Of a stretch of 64,000 nucleotides of DNA, positions 11,301-23,111 are shown piece after piece. The stretch spans positions 9,362,001 through 9,426,000 of the forward strand of contig NC_059503.1 in assembly GCF_914767665.1 (NCBI RefSeq). The letters are read 5' to 3'. The number at the start of each line of letters is the position of its first letter. Positions within the stretch are counted from its first letter, which is position 1. Source of the DNA: Harmonia axyridis (lineage: Eukaryota; Arthropoda; Insecta; Coleoptera; Coccinellidae). Made by a program: the position numbers and the translations under genes. The notes beneath the pieces are model-generated. The model was not told the origin of the DNA. It did no database searches and worked only from the letters and a program-made list of their open reading frames with translations.

Positions 11301-13146
11301 TTGCTTATTTGAGCTTCTTCATTTTGGAAATCAATCCTTGATGCCACATCTGGATTTCATTGAAGATTTACTATGAATGGTAATAATTCTGTTTCCTTCT
11401 CTCCTGTTATATTTCGAAACAGATCGAGGAAATACAAACTCTAGTTCCATCTGCCATTTTTATTAGTTGTCGTTTGGATGTAGTGAAATATGGAAATGAA
11501 ATGAATAAAAGAGTGTTCGTTTTATATTCGCCGTCCGTCTCAGAGTTCTTGGAAATAACTACAGCTGAATGCATGGAATATGTCGCACTTCCTGGCTTCA
11601 ATTCTGCATGGATTCTACTTGATAATCAATTCCTTGAATTCTGGTAGAACACTGCGGATTTTACACAATGGAGTTTCATCTCCTATCTCCCACAGCACAT
11701 ATATATGATCTCTTCTCAAGAAAATTGATCAATAGATTCTTGATGAGGGTTTTTTGAATTTGTTTTTGAAATTAGATAATGCCTTTTTCTTGGAAAATGA
11801 CGAAGGTACGTGATGAAAAATAATATCTCAAATCAATTCAGTTGAATCAATTCAAAAAATAATAACATCAATTTGAAAAGAATATGAATGAAGCGGAGTG
11901 ATTTCATCATTTAAAAAAAAATGTTTCATTAAAATATCGTTCCACTAAAGTCTTGTGGTTATAAAGTTTCAATACTCATCTGTTGTTCACATCAAATAAA
12001 TGAATGAATTATGGTTACATCGTAGTGGCCTTCGAAAACATTTTTATACATTCAGCGCGGGATTGGAAATTTGATGAAAATTGATTAAATTCAATTAATA
12101 ATTGTCATTTTCAAAATTTCATTCAATAGAATTTTTGATAGTTTCTTCAAAGAAACAGTAAATACTTAATGTTTCAATAATTCATTAAAACCTCGTATGA
12201 AGTGGACCAAAAAATAATTTATCCACAGAATTGTTTCATCACATCAAGACGATTTTTTTCTCCTGAAAGAAGCCCATACTTCATTGAAATATCTTCTGGT
12301 TATACCTTCATTTATTTACAATTTTTCATTCACCCTAAAACCAGAAAAGCGTTATATCTCGCATCATAATCCCTTCACTCAAAAAGTTGATGTTCCTGAA
12401 GTAACTTTTTTCCCGGCTTGTTCAGTTGATTCTAATATATTCATTCCTAATTGGAAAACACTGCAAAAGGATCTCACCGCATCAAATAACGTTTTCCGGA
12501 TTCCTCGAGCAACAGATCCACATTATTCCGAAAATTAAAATTCCTAAGGGAGATAAAAGAGAAGTTTTCTTTCATGCTGCCCGGCCCTAGGAAAAGAACA
12601 GCCAATGATAAAAATTCTAAATAAAGCAGAGAACGGTCGAGAAAGAAAGAATTGCCTAGCCATATATTCGAATGATTCCACATGGGATTATACATTTAAT
12701 GGAAAAACCTTTGGAATATTTTATTATTTATTCTAAGCCACAAAATATCTGAACTGGTCAACAAAAACTTTAAAAATAATTGTCATTCCACTTGAATTGA
12801 ATCCAGAGCTTTTCAATTCATTGAATATAATAATGAAGGTTTAATCTGTCCTCAACCTGAGTCCGATAAAAAAGTAGGTATTTATATGATCCTTTCGAAA
12901 TTATTTGTGCTGATGTTAACAAGTGTATGGAAATTTGTTCTATAATGAAAGATTTAAAATAACTGCCTCAAGCTTAGTGCATTATTCCAGTTAAATTTCC
13001 TCATCAGTACCATAGAAGATTCAAGCAGAATATGAAAAATTCGAACAAAAAGTCGAACCAATTTGAAATTGATCGTATAGATATATCAATAAGTTTAAGT
13101 GAGGTTCGATTATAATTTCAACATATTAAAATATGTAGGTACTTAC
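11301..13146. other. Intron 6, proximal end: no gene recognised
   Basis: AT-rich DNA with several 60-85 residue open frames that look random. No repeat structure stood out on reading. Confidence 0.35.
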
Positions 13147-13191
13147 TTTTTCTTGTGGAGCCATTTGACAACTTGGAAGGTCTAGGTATTG
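13147..13191 (-). CDS. DIP/lachesin-like gene, exon 6 (45-base microexon)
   Basis: Acceptor CTTTTTTACAG and donor GTAAGT flank exactly 45 bases. The first two bases complete G|CA (Ala). The exon then encodes IPRPSKLSNGSTRK and leaves one base (A) for exon 7. Its length is a multiple of three and both introns are phase 1, so it could be skipped without a frameshift. It encodes the start of the stalk after Ig3 and carries an N-glycosylation sequon (NGS). It was located by splice signals and phase; it is too short to be called by similarity. Confidence 0.85.
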
Positions 13192-13940
13192 CTGTAAAAA
13201 AGAATCCTTTTGAAAAAGACTTCATAATAATCGAATTCAATAAAAATAGTCAATCATAATATAATTTGACAAAATAATTGATTTTATGAAGGAAATGTAA
13301 AAATTTTTCTGAAGAATCGAATACACCCCTCACCAATATCAGTTGTTTTTTATTCTTGCCATTTGAATAGTCTTTCAATCAAATCTACGTAAACCTTACA
13401 ATCAATGCCGTTGAAATGAAATAAGTTATAATGTACAGGGCGTTGCAAGATATCGAAGTTGTTATTACTTAGGTAATGATGAAGGTGATAACACCTATCG
13501 ATAAAGCAATGGTTTCTAACGAAGAAACCAAATTTCCATTAAAATCTGAGATCTTTCTACCGATCTGAGAAGGGTGGGAATTATGATTGCCTGTTTCCTT
13601 TCGTTGACTTTTAGTGAGGATATATTGGCTGAACGGGCCTTTATAGGGAAACCATCTACTGATGATCATAGGAAGATTCGATTTGAAGTACAAGTTTTGG
13701 ACGCTCTCATCTGGTTGAAGATTCTTCGTAGTCAAGGGATTTTCTAGCTAATAGATTGAGGTGTGTTTCCGCAAAGAGTTGAGCGATTTCTGAAGAATCT
13801 TCCCGAACGATTGTAGGTTCGCCTCAAGATGGAACTGGTCATTGTGAATAAACCAGATCACATTGAAGGCGATACTCTGGAGAGATAAGTAAGTTGTGGA
13901 ATTTCGTTGACAGACAATATCCCTTAGACACCATGATATA
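13192..13940. other. Intron 5 end: nothing recognised
   Basis: The minus-strand open frame of 88 residues at 13469-13735 has no recognisable family signature. Confidence 0.35.
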
Positions 13941-14862
13941 GGGTGTTTTTTCAGAGTTATAGAACTTTAAATTGAAATCAACGATGGATTATTCGATTGA
14001 CATGAATTTTATTTATCCGCAAGATAATCGTGTGGCATTACATTTAAAATAAGATTTCTGGCATAAGACCGCCACGGCTGGCTCGGATGTAGTCCAATCT
14101 GGACGTCCAATTTTCGATGACTTTTTCCAACATTTGTGGCCGTATATCGGCAATAACACGACGAATGTTGTCTTCCAAATGGTCAAAGGTTTGTGGCTTA
14201 TCCGCATAGACCAATGACTTCACATAGCCCAACCGAAAGTAGTCTAGCGGTGTTAAATCACAAGATCTTGGAGGCCAATTCACAGGTCCAAAACGTGAAA
14301 TAAGGCGGTCACCAAACATGTCTTTCAATGAATCGATTGTGACACGAGCTGTGTGACATGTTGCGCCGTCTTGTTGGAACCACAGCTCCTGGACATCATG
14401 GTTGTTCAATTCAGGAATGAAAAAGTTAGTAGTCATGGCTCTATACGGATCACCATTGACTGTAACGTTCTGGCCATCATCGTTTTTGAAGAAATACGGA
14501 CCGATGATTCCACCAGCCCATAATGCTCACCAAACAGCCAGTTTTTCTGGATTTAATGGTGTTTCGACATACACTCGAGGATGAGCTTCACTCCAAATGC
14601 GGCAGTTTTGTTCGTTGACGTAGCCATTCAACCAGAAGTGCGCTTCATCGCTAAACAAAATTCGCTTATAAAAATCGGTAACAACGGCAATCTCATTTTG
14701 GGCCCATTCGACGAATCTACGCCTCACTTGATGATCGTTTGGCTAAATTTGATGAATTGCCAAACCAAACTGAGAATGAATCACTTGACAGCTGTTAAAT
14801 CGGTCGCCCTCTTGAACAGTAATGCCAACTTAAAGTTGTATACCTCGAAAAAACACATCCTT
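13941..14862 (-). mobile_element. DD41D-spaced mariner-like element, copy A (internally deleted)
   Basis: Ends are GGGTGTTTTTTCAGAGTTAT (left, transposase 3' side) and, reverse-complemented, AAGGATGTGTTTTTTCGAGG, flanked by TA. The minus-strand transposase remains show RILFSDEAHFWLNGYVN (first Asp), WFQQDGATCHTA (second) and DLTPLDYF (third). The spacing between the second and third Asp is 41 residues. The block before SDEAHF keeps EWAQNEIAVVTDFYKR, which the other five copies lack. Lesions include a TGC to TGA change after KLAVW and loss of the helix-turn-helix region. Confidence 0.85.
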
Positions 14863-15060
14863 TACAACAGACGCTTTGTTAATGCTGCTCTCTATATCTG
14901 CTCCCAGATACTTGATGGACTTCATCTGCATGATTTTGTCGCCTGACTTGCATCTCATTGGTCTTCTCGAAAATTTCATACATTTGGTCTTACTCATGGA
15001 GATTTGCGTATTCATGAGCAAAGCGGTAGAAGTCTTTAAATGAATACACAAATGTAGCCC
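14863..15060 (-). pseudogene. LINE reverse-transcriptase fragment
   Basis: The minus-strand frame gives QISMSKTKCMKFSRRPMRCK, then GDKIMQMKSIKYLGADIESS and INKAS. This is the segment of insect non-LTR reverse transcriptases that precedes the C-terminal domain (normally KTK...IKYLG...I...NKAS). Copy A of the DD41D-spaced element is joined directly to its end, so the mariner may have inserted here. The neighbouring part of the protein is seen, from another copy, at 42300-42600. Confidence 0.65.
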
Positions 15061-16238
15061 GAAATAATAAAAGCGAATGAAATTCACCCCCATTTTCCCA
15101 TAAAACTAATGAGTTAATCAACAAATCTTCACCGAACTGGCGCGAACAAGTTTTCCCTATTGAAAAGCGGGGAAAACTTATTTCGCACCATTCAGCTCGA
15201 GTAACTCAAACTGGCGCAATAACCCCTGAATACGCACAATCTCCTTTCAAATTACTGCGGTTAAGCCACGTTTAAATTTCCATTCGAGTCATTAGTGAAA
15301 AGATTGCAAACATGAATAAGTCCCACTTGAGCCATTAACATTTATTCCGCCATGATGCTCTTAACGAATGGCGTATCTGAAAGGGCGAATGGGGTGAACG
15401 AAGTACGAAATTCGAAAAAAAGTTTATGTAGTTTTCAATCACTCGACCGCGTAGTGTTGGAGGTATCACCAGGGCTCGTTTGATGTAGTCAGTTTTTAAT
15501 TTCAGAAATGGAGGTTCTTGGAAACGCGGACAAAGATGTGAAGGGTGGGTATTCATTTTTCTGTTTTCGCTTCTGGTGTGGTATTTGTTTAAGGTTTGTG
15601 TGCACGCATTTTTTTCTTTCATAACGGAAAGTTTTCATACCTGTGAAACCACTAACGTTGAATTGAATTTGGTGGCGGAGGTGAGATAATGAAATGGTTT
15701 CTTCTTATACTTGTTTTTCTTTCAATATAAACTATAGAGTAGTTACCTAATTTCGAAATGGCAACATTTTCTGTGAGAATGAATATTTTGATTTTGAGTG
15801 AATATTTCGTATGAAAATAATGAACTTTACTGTTCAATGAAACTCGAGATATCTCGAAAGCTCAGAGAAGAATTTAAGGGATGATTCACCATCGATTTGC
15901 AAATATAACAAAAAGAGAGGTATCAAAAAAAAGTTATAGAGAAAGTTAGACAGAGATAAAGAAATGGTAAAATATATAGAGGGAGAAAAAGATGGAAATA
16001 GGGAGAGAAGAGAGGAAATGGGTAGAGAATGAAGTTCAATATTATATAAATATCTCTTTTTTTTTATTTATCCTGAGCTGGTGTAAAATGTCGATGAAAG
16101 TTTCGATACTCAACACTTGATAAAATATTACCCCATAGGAAAGTACTACCATATAAGACTCTTCAGCGCTGACAAGTTCATGTTAAAATTCTATATAAGA
16201 ATGAAAACATCCAATCTGATATTTAAAAATAATGATAG
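15061..16238. other. Intron 5: low-complexity patch, no gene
   Basis: Bases 15149-15180 form a small hairpin (AAGTTTTCCC and GGGGAAAACTT around an 11-base loop). Bases 15905-16032 are an almost pure purine strand. No gene is recognised. Confidence 0.4.
15905..16032 (+). repeat. Purine-rich low-complexity stretch
   Basis: Almost only A and G on the plus strand (GAGA, AAAG and GGGA words) for about 130 bases. No periodic unit is seen. Confidence 0.6.
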
Positions 16239-16807
16239 TTAGCGAGTAATCAGATCCACATAAAATGTTGCATTTTTGAATGTTAACAATACCTGAAATA
16301 CGAATGAAATATGATTCCTTCTAATGCTATATAATAGTAATTGGTTTTTAATAATGGTTTTTGATTCATTTGAATTATCGTATGAAATTTCAGACCGTTC
16401 TGACTCGTATTTACATAGCAGAAACAATTGATGGCGCTTATTCATCTTTTTTAAATTATGAATTAAATATAGTGTGAAGGTCGGAAGCCCCATACAAAGA
16501 ACGAGCTTTTTGAAGCTCCGAAGGAAATGACACACATAAATTTTAGGTGAAGAAATTGAAAAACATACTTTTGATAAGGTAGGAGTTGATTTTCGTAATT
16601 TTTTCACTCTAATACTGATGATGAAATGTAAAAAAAATACATCAATTATGACCGAATTTAAATTGACAAAAATGCATTTAAAATTTCGTCCACAATCTGT
16701 GAAACAAAATCCCAAAAACGATTTCGATTTCTTATTTTTGATAATGAATATTTGCAAAACCTTTTTCAAGAACGAAAGAGAAATACTTTATTGTAATCTT
16801 CCTGCTA

Positions 16808-17166
16808 ATGCTTAAGAAAATCGAAGCTTTTGAAATGTTGCACTACCGAAGGATTCTCAAGATGTCATATGTCGACAAAGTTACCAATCAGGCGATTTTA
16901 CGTAAACTCCAGAAAACAACGGAATTGAACGAAAAAATAAAATCAAGAAAGCTTCAATACCTGGATCATGTCATGAGAGGGGAAAGATACCAGCTGTTGC
17001 AATTAATAATACAGAGAAAGATAACTGGCAAAAAAAGCATTGGTCGCAGAAGCATGTCGTGGCTCCAAAATCTAAGAGAATGGTTCAACTCATCTTCGGC
17101 GCAACTGTTAGAGCTGCAATGAATAAGATCAAGATGATCGTCGAATTTCCAAAAAAGATGACACTC
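16808..17166 (+). pseudogene. LINE reverse-transcriptase C-terminus, 5'-truncated
   Basis: The open frame at 16808-17122 reads MLKKIEAFEMLHYRRILKMS, YVDKVTNQAILRKL, then RKLQYLDHVMRGERYQLLQL and GRRSMSWLQNLREWF. This is the conserved C-terminal region of a common insect non-LTR retrotransposon group (EAFEMW.YRR...RKL.YLGH.MR...SWLKNLR.WF). Polymerase motifs are missing, so it is a 5'-truncated insertion. A single Cys/Trp loss near the start (LHY for the usual WCY) and a frameshift after ELQ mark it as dead. Confidence 0.75.
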
Positions 17167-17939
17167 TAAGAAGAAGAATCTTCTTGGGTTGAATCATTCC
17201 AAAAAGTTTCTTCGAAACTTTGATACTGCAAGTTCTGAGGAGTATCTGTATCTCAGCAAGAATATGCTTCACCTCCTCCCTTCTTCCTTCTTACAGGGCA
17301 CCTCAGAAAGCAATAACCATTGTTCATTCAGCTTCTAACCTCTATCTCCTACAAAAAACTTCAATCTATCTAATCAAGATGGCCGACCGACCTTCGAGAA
17401 CTGTCAGAAAACATTTCGAGGTGTGCAAAAGATCCACCATACCGCACTATGTCCTTGATCTATAACCGTGACAAATCTCAGAAGTCTAAAAGCATCAACA
17501 AATAATATTCCTCCAAAATCCTAAATGCAAAATCATATTCATCCAATCCAATCGAATTAATGGACTTAAATTCGGGCCATTCATTGAATCTGTCAAGATT
17601 GGGATGAGGGAACAACAAGTTCACGAATCAATAACCCTGAACGGAATCTCAGTCACCTGGAGTGGAGAAACGTGTAACGAAAAAGCAATTTATCAGCTCA
17701 AACATCTCTACCGTTTCCTAAGTGGGATTTCTGAAACAGATTATGCGTTATTGCGTTAACTTTATTGATGAGGCGACATTAAATCGTCTACGCAGGCACG
17801 GCTTCAATGACACCCTTCGAACTCAGTTTGACCTTATTCATAAATATTTGTTTCCTTCTTTTTGATATAGTTATTTGTTTTTCTATATTTTGTTTTTGAA
17901 TATAGTTTCAATTCCAATTTGTTTTCTCGTGCTTGTTTC
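17167..17939. other. Intron 5: nothing recognised
   Basis: No open frame or repeat that I can interpret. Confidence 0.3.
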
Positions 17940-18475
17940 AAGAGCAATACGCAATATCATTACGCTCAAATGCTTGTGCCTTGCGAATTTGGAGCTGAAA
18001 ATGGTTTTAAATCATCTTATCGTTGTGAAACCAATTTTCCACTCCAGTCACAATACGATGTAGAAATCCCTTTCGTCTTTGCTTTTCAAGCAGCAGTTCA
18101 CAGACAAACAAACGCCGTTCAACATCTCTCGGCTTCAAATCGTACATCACCCAATTTCCTTGTTTCTGAACCATTCCCATGACTTTCAGGCATTTTGAAA
18201 TGACTTGTTACTACACTCCCAATGATCCTGCCGATTCTTGTTGCGTTTGACACGAGTCTTGATCAAGTAATGCCTCCAATTTTGCGCCTTCGAAAACCTC
18301 CTCTCTTCCACCGTCATGCTGATCTTCGACGTCAAAATTGCCGTTCTTGAAGCGTTGAAACCACTCTTGGCATATTCATTGACTAAAAACGGCCCCACCA
18401 TAGGTATTTGAGATCATTCGATAAGCCTTAGCTGCAGATTTATTCATATTAAAGCAGAAAATTTAAACCTCCCGC
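17940..18475 (-). pseudogene. Mariner transposase relic, N-terminal half
   Basis: Read on the minus strand across several frames, it gives EWFQRFKNGNFDVED, GAKLEALLDQDSCQTQQES, MGMVQKQGNWVMYDLKPRDV, ERRLFVCELLLEKQ and FLHRIVTGVENWFHND. These follow the order of the two helix-turn-helix motifs, the linker and the first catalytic region of mariner transposases. The first catalytic Asp region (usually TGDEKW) reads TGVENW, so it is lost. The element breaks off before the second Asp. Confidence 0.8.
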
Positions 18476-18542
18476 AAATGACTGTAATTTGGCTCGTAAG
18501 CTGACAAGTTTAATCAAGAATAACTTTATGATGCAGACATTG

Positions 18543-18836
18543 TCCAATATTGGATAAACTGGGAGAAACTTCAAGAAAAGGATTCACGAACACCAAAGGA
18601 GTCACACTAGTGCTAACATCTTCTCGTCATATGCAGATCATTTATCAGAAACCGGACATAATTTCAATTCTAATTACAAAATACTCTATACCGAAAATAA
18701 AAGTCACCGTTTGAATCTACAAGAATCACTAGAGATTAACAAGTACAATTCGAGACACATATTGCTAAATTCCCAAACAGATGTAAATAAGTCACCGCTT
18801 TTGAACATCCTTAAAATTCCAAATTTCAACAAATAA
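18543..18836 (+). pseudogene. Penelope-like element, C-terminal GIY-YIG endonuclease fragment
   Basis: A 98-codon frame ending in TAA reads SNIG*TGRNFKKRIHEHQRS, then SSYADHLSETGHNFNSNYKI and LNLQESLEINKYNS. The order YIGQTGR-F-R-EH, then YA-HL-ETGH, then L..E..EI is that of the endonuclease domain of Penelope-like retroelements. The Gln of the YIGQT motif is a TAA stop here (CAA to TAA), and the reverse transcriptase is absent. About 145 bases downstream lies the hammerhead-like 3' motif of the same element. Confidence 0.75.
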
Positions 18837-18970
18837 AGTAATATAGTACACCGAAACGAGAAGACCGTTGACCCATCAAACAATCCATAAATTAACATTT
18901 TATTGCTCCATAGGCACTCTCATTTTTGTGGCTATATAGCTGAAATTGTATTTCAAAATTCAACACTTCG

Positions 18971-19016
18971 CAATGTAACCCTGATGAAGCCGCTTAGACG
19001 GCGATACAGTTGTCGT
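18971..19016 (+). ncRNA. Hammerhead-like motif of the Penelope-like element, decayed
   Basis: CTGATGA at 18981-18987, a hairpin GCCG/CGGC with loop CTTAGA (18989-19002), then GATAC where a hammerhead core needs GAAAC (A14 to T). After it, ACAGTTGTC can form the very short stem III typical of Penelope-associated hammerheads. One extra A lies between CTGATGA and stem II. Probably inactive. A second copy is at 35417-35450. Confidence 0.55.
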
Positions 19017-19134
19017 AAATAATTAAAAATCTGTGGAAATTAGTAAGTGGTTACATTTTTTTTTACCAAATCAATATGATTTTCCATCAAGTAAGGACTG
19101 CATCAATTAAATACTCTTGGCACATTATTTCACT

Positions 19135-19300
19135 GAAAACGGCCTCAGCATAGGTATTTGAGATCATTCGATGAGCGTCAACTGCTGATTTCTTCATAGT
19201 AAAGCAGAAAATTGAAACCTTCCTCAAATGACCAGAATTTGACTCGTAAGCAGACATGTTTAATGTAGAATAACTTCATGCTGCAGACACAAATCGACTA
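19135..19300 (-). pseudogene. Second copy of the 5' end of the mariner relic at 17940-18475
   Basis: It parallels 18390-18535: GGTATTTGAGATCATTCGAT, AAAGCAGAAAAT and AATTTGACTCGTAAG occur in the same order with scattered differences. The Penelope-like fragment lies between the two copies, so this is either one mariner end split by the later insertion with local duplication, or two separate relics. Confidence 0.55.
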
Positions 19301-19546
19301 ATATTTCGATGGCTTTATGCTTACAAATATCTAAGCTTATTGTATGACATCTACGATCTTTTCATTTCGACTATCATTTACCGCTACAGTCATTTATTGC
19401 AAAACGGCGGAAGCAAAGTTGTACACCAAATATATTTATGTATATAAGATGGTCTTCTCGAATAGATTCATTCGAACTTTATAACTAATCGTTTGAGATA
19501 AGTCAGGGTCCATATTAAAATAAAAAATAGATATTGTGCATGATGA

Positions 19547-19625
19547 AATGATGAGGAACAAAAGATCAATTTGGTCGCAGTTCCCGGTAGGCTAACAGAG
19601 CCGTAACGACCCCGATTCAGTGAAT
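19547..19625 (+). mobile_element. SINE-like fragment related to 24893-25086
   Basis: GGAACAAAAGATC, then TTGGTCGCAGTTCCCGG and ACGACCCCGATTCA match the 3' half of the flanked insertion at 24893-25086 with a few changes. It lacks the (AAT)n tail and 5' part. Confidence 0.6.
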
Positions 19626-20718
19626 GATAAAATGACAATCTGTTCGGTGAACGAGCGCTCAGAAATCTATTTGTTGCCGATTTTAAATCCAATCCAAAAA
19701 TATGACATTTCCACCCCTAAAACCTTAGAGTGGCAACAATTTTTGAACTCTGTCCACCGCAGGTCGAGCATCATCCCGAGATGCTGTGGATCTATGGACC
19801 CATCCTGCCGTGTCGTTGGCAAGAACTTCGTGAATTTCTTCCCCGTATCCGCGTTCAGAATAATTCATCTTTGATCAACGGACCGAGCAATCGAATTATA
19901 TGCCTCGAGGGTGCTTTTTAACTGAACTAGATCTCTCTCTTCCACGGATTTATTAAATGCGCCGAGATCTCTTTATCCCTAATTATACGTTCTTGCTTTT
20001 AAACCATTCGCAAACTTTCCTAAATTCATTAGAGCCGAGTGTTAAGTAGGCTGAATGCTTTATTTTATAGTATTCTGAGTCGTCTGATATTTCGCTTTCC
20101 GATAATGGGAAAGGGATTGATGGAATTTGGATAATTAAAAATTAACAGGATTGAATCGAAGAAGAAAATGTTTATCCAGAAAATAACGACATAAAAACAA
20201 TATTAATTATTGACAATAATTGTTTCACTAACACTGTAGCTTCTTTAGGTCAATTTAACATTTCGAATGACTTCAAATGTATAGTTTGAATAGAAAATAA
20301 GAGAATCCAAAGACTTGGCGAAAGAATTGTTGTGAATATTAAGATTTTTTGATATAAATTTTGTTTATATTCGATTTGATAGTTGATTTCCATGAAAAAA
20401 TCAGTTATAATATAACAAGAACATTGACAATATTCGATTATACACCGAGTCACGAGACGTTATTCGCGAATCAACACTCGAGCTGCGCTCTCGTGAAGTT
20501 TCGCGAATTATGTCGAGTGAAGAGGTTCATTTAATCGAAATATATTGTTGGTATTCGATACGATTATATAACGAATAATTTCAATAACTTAAAGCAAAGC
20601 ACTGCATTCTGGTTACATTTCACTGAGCTTGAATTTTATTTTTTTTGGCGGACGTCCAAGAATTTTACTATGGAAATGATTACAAAATGGCAGGTGGCGA
20701 AACATCAAAACGCTTATA
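19626..20718. other. Intron 5: no gene; small foldback near 20450-20520
   Basis: An imperfect inverted repeat with ATTCGCGAAT on one side and TTTCGCGAATTATG on the other flanks CGAGCTGCGCTCTCG. Nothing else is identified. Confidence 0.35.
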
Positions 20719-21648
20719 AAGAATGTTTTTTTTTAGAGCTATAGAACTTTAAATTGCACTAAAACAACGATGTATTATTCGATTGACATGAATTTTAATT
20801 ATCCGCAAGATAATCTTGTGGCATTCCATTTTCAATATGATTTCTGGCATATGACCGCCACGGCTGGCTCGGATGTAGTCCAATCTAGAAGTCCAATTTT
20901 CCATGACTTTTTCCAACATTTGTGGCCGTATATCGGCAATAACACGGCGAATGTTGTCTTCCAAATGGTCAAGGGTTTCAGACTTATCCACATAGACCAA
21001 TAACTCTACATAGCCCCACAGAAAGTAGTCTAGCGGTGTTAAATCACAAGATCTTGCAGGCTAATTCACAGGTCCAGAACGTGAAATTAGGCGGTCACCA
21101 AACGTGTCTTTCAATAAATCGATTTTGGCACGAGCTGTGTGACATGTTGCGCCGTCTTGTTGGAACCACTGCTTCTGGACATCATGGTTGTTCAATTCAG
21201 GAATGAAAAAGTAAGTTCTTATGGCTCTATACCGATCACCATTGACTGTTATGTTCTGGCCATCATCGTTTTTGAAGAAGTACGGACCAATGATTCCACC
21301 AGCCCATAAAGCGCACCAAACAGTCAGTTTTTCTGGATGTAACGGTGTTTCGACATACACTTGAGGATTAGCTTCACTCCAAATGCGGTAGTTTTGTTTG
21401 TGGACGTAGCCATTCAACCAGAAGTCCGCTTCATCGCTAATAGACGTTGTCCACGATATGTATTCCGCACAGAACCATTATTTTCGAAATAAAAATGCAC
21501 TTTTTGCCAGCGTTGTTCAGGCGTGATTCTATTTATGATGAATTGCCAAACCAGACTGATAATAAATCCTTTGACAGCTGTTAAATCGGTCGCCATCTTG
21601 AACAGTAATGCCAACTTAAAATTATATACATCGAAAAAAAACACCCGT
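20719..21648 (-). mobile_element. DD41D-spaced mariner-like element, copy B (internally deleted)
   Basis: Both terminal repeats and TA flanks are present. The minus strand encodes a 76-residue N-terminal piece (MATDLTAVKGF, then NRITPEQRW and NNGSVRNTYR) that runs straight into the SDEAHFW region out of frame. This is followed by the middle and C-terminal pieces with QQDGATCHTA. The stretch between RNTYR and the first catalytic Asp is deleted. A TAG replaces the Trp of NWPP, and the third-Asp region carries SCKIL for SCDL. Confidence 0.85.
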
Positions 21649-22462
21649 TACCACGTCGTCAAGGGTATATTCATTCAGCAATATGCCGTAACTATTGGAA
21701 ATTCACTGATTCTATTTCTTCATCAGAACATGAGTTATATAATACTCTTAATATCTCAGTAATAGTGAGTTTTCCGATACGAGGTTTCAATTCGAAAAGC
21801 TTATGGTGGTTTCGATAGCGTCTTGAGATTTCAAAGTGAAATAAATAACAACCTTAATAGATCTTAGTTAATATCCTACAGCTAAAAAGATTACTATATG
21901 TTTACAACCTTATTCAAAACGACTCTAGTATTTTTCTAATGATTTTTAATTCCCCCACAGAATATTTATGATCTTGATACACATATTCATTCATATCATC
22001 CTGTACCTCTTAGTTCGATAACCTAGTTTTTCTATATTTGAATGGAAGTGCGAATATTCATCTGACAACTGAAAATGAACAGTTTCCTTGCTATTTTCAA
22101 CCACATTCATTTAAACACACCCTAGGGCAGTAGAAGTTTTCAGGACAGTTGTGTTAACAGCAACTAGATGTCGAGTAACACTGTTGTGTATATTTGTACA
22201 TGTTCTCGGCAGAGTTGATTCGAATAGAAATAGAGTTTGCGACCTGTACACCCTCAGAGCTGTTAAAATTAATAGGTACGAAAAATATCTCTACTCCAGA
22301 AATTTTATATTAATATTCAGTATATCTTTCTTATCAGAGTTAGAGTTACAAGTTTTCTCATCTTAAAACCAATAAAATAACTTTATCGAGGTTCAATTCA
22401 AATTCTGATTCATCGAGATCGAATGACAAATAAATAATTCAAGAAAGTAACGATTCACTCAC
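21649..22462. other. Intron 5 start: nothing recognised
   Basis: No interpretable open frame or repeat. Confidence 0.3.
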
Positions 22463-22612
22463 CAAATAGCTGTATTGTACCATCTGTGTCTCCCAGTGAA
22501 TTCTTCGATACACATTTGTAGTTGCCATAATCTTCAGAACTCACTGATTTTATTGTCAATTTCATTTGTGTTTTATATCCTGCGGTAGATTGTATAGGAT
22601 CGAACCTCTCAT
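22463..22612 (-). CDS. DIP/lachesin-like gene, exon 5 (second half of Ig domain 3)
   Basis: 150 bases with acceptor CAACTTTTTCAG and donor GTGAGTG. It completes A|AT (Asn) and reads ERFDPIQSTAGYKTQMKLTI, KSVSSEDYGNYKCVSKNSLG, then DTDGTIQLF. It contains the F-strand signature D-Y-G-N-Y-K-C of an Ig domain, with the second cysteine of Ig3, and the KNSLGDTDG turn and G-strand. The tract YKTQMKL and the pattern (S)LGDTDG..(Q)L are very characteristic of DIP/lachesin proteins. Ends in phase 1. Confidence 0.95.
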
Positions 22613-22833
22613 CTGAAAAAGTTGAGGAGTTATTTTGAATTATAATCAGATACATACAAGGTTTATTTTAAGGTTTTAAAATAGCCAGTATAGAAACCGA
22701 TAGAATATAACATTCTAACAGGGTTTTCTAATAAGAGAATTCATATTGATATTAAAAAAGAACGAGTATATTTCGAAATGAATCACTTGTTGTTCATTTC
22801 ATTGTAAGGAGCAAGGTATACCATTAACGTTGG

Positions 22834-23060
22834 AAGATGATATTAGAGTGCATCAACGTATGGTTTTAATGAAAATTTCCATGACCAATTCCCGATAACT
22901 TTAAGATCTTGAATCGATTGTGGAGCATTCGTATAGAGCTCATCTTTCAAGTGGCTTCAAGTGAAAAAGTCTAAAGTTGTTAGATCTCGATGGTCAATTG
23001 TGATCACCAAGGTCGATTTGACTGAATTGCGCTTCCAACTGCTTGAGTGCTTGACCATCC
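22834..23060 (-). pseudogene. Mariner-like (IS630/Tc1 group) transposase relic, third-Asp region
   Basis: On the minus strand, DHRDLTTLDFFT*SHLKDELY then TNAPQSIQDLKV correspond to the block around the last catalytic Asp (consensus RS.DLTPLDFFLWGHLK..VY). A stop replaces the Trp of the FLWG motif. The rest is unreadable. This family differs from the six DD41D-spaced copies. Confidence 0.55.
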
Positions 23061-23111
23061 AGCTTTTTCACTAGATCTAGCCCCCATAGTGATTACTGGG
23101 TTTTCGCAGAT

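Noticed and set aside
16239..16769. 176-residue minus-strand open frame
   Set aside because: The longest open frame in the window, but rich in Ile, Phe, Lys and Asn as expected from AT-rich DNA, with no motif I recognise and no splice or promoter support.
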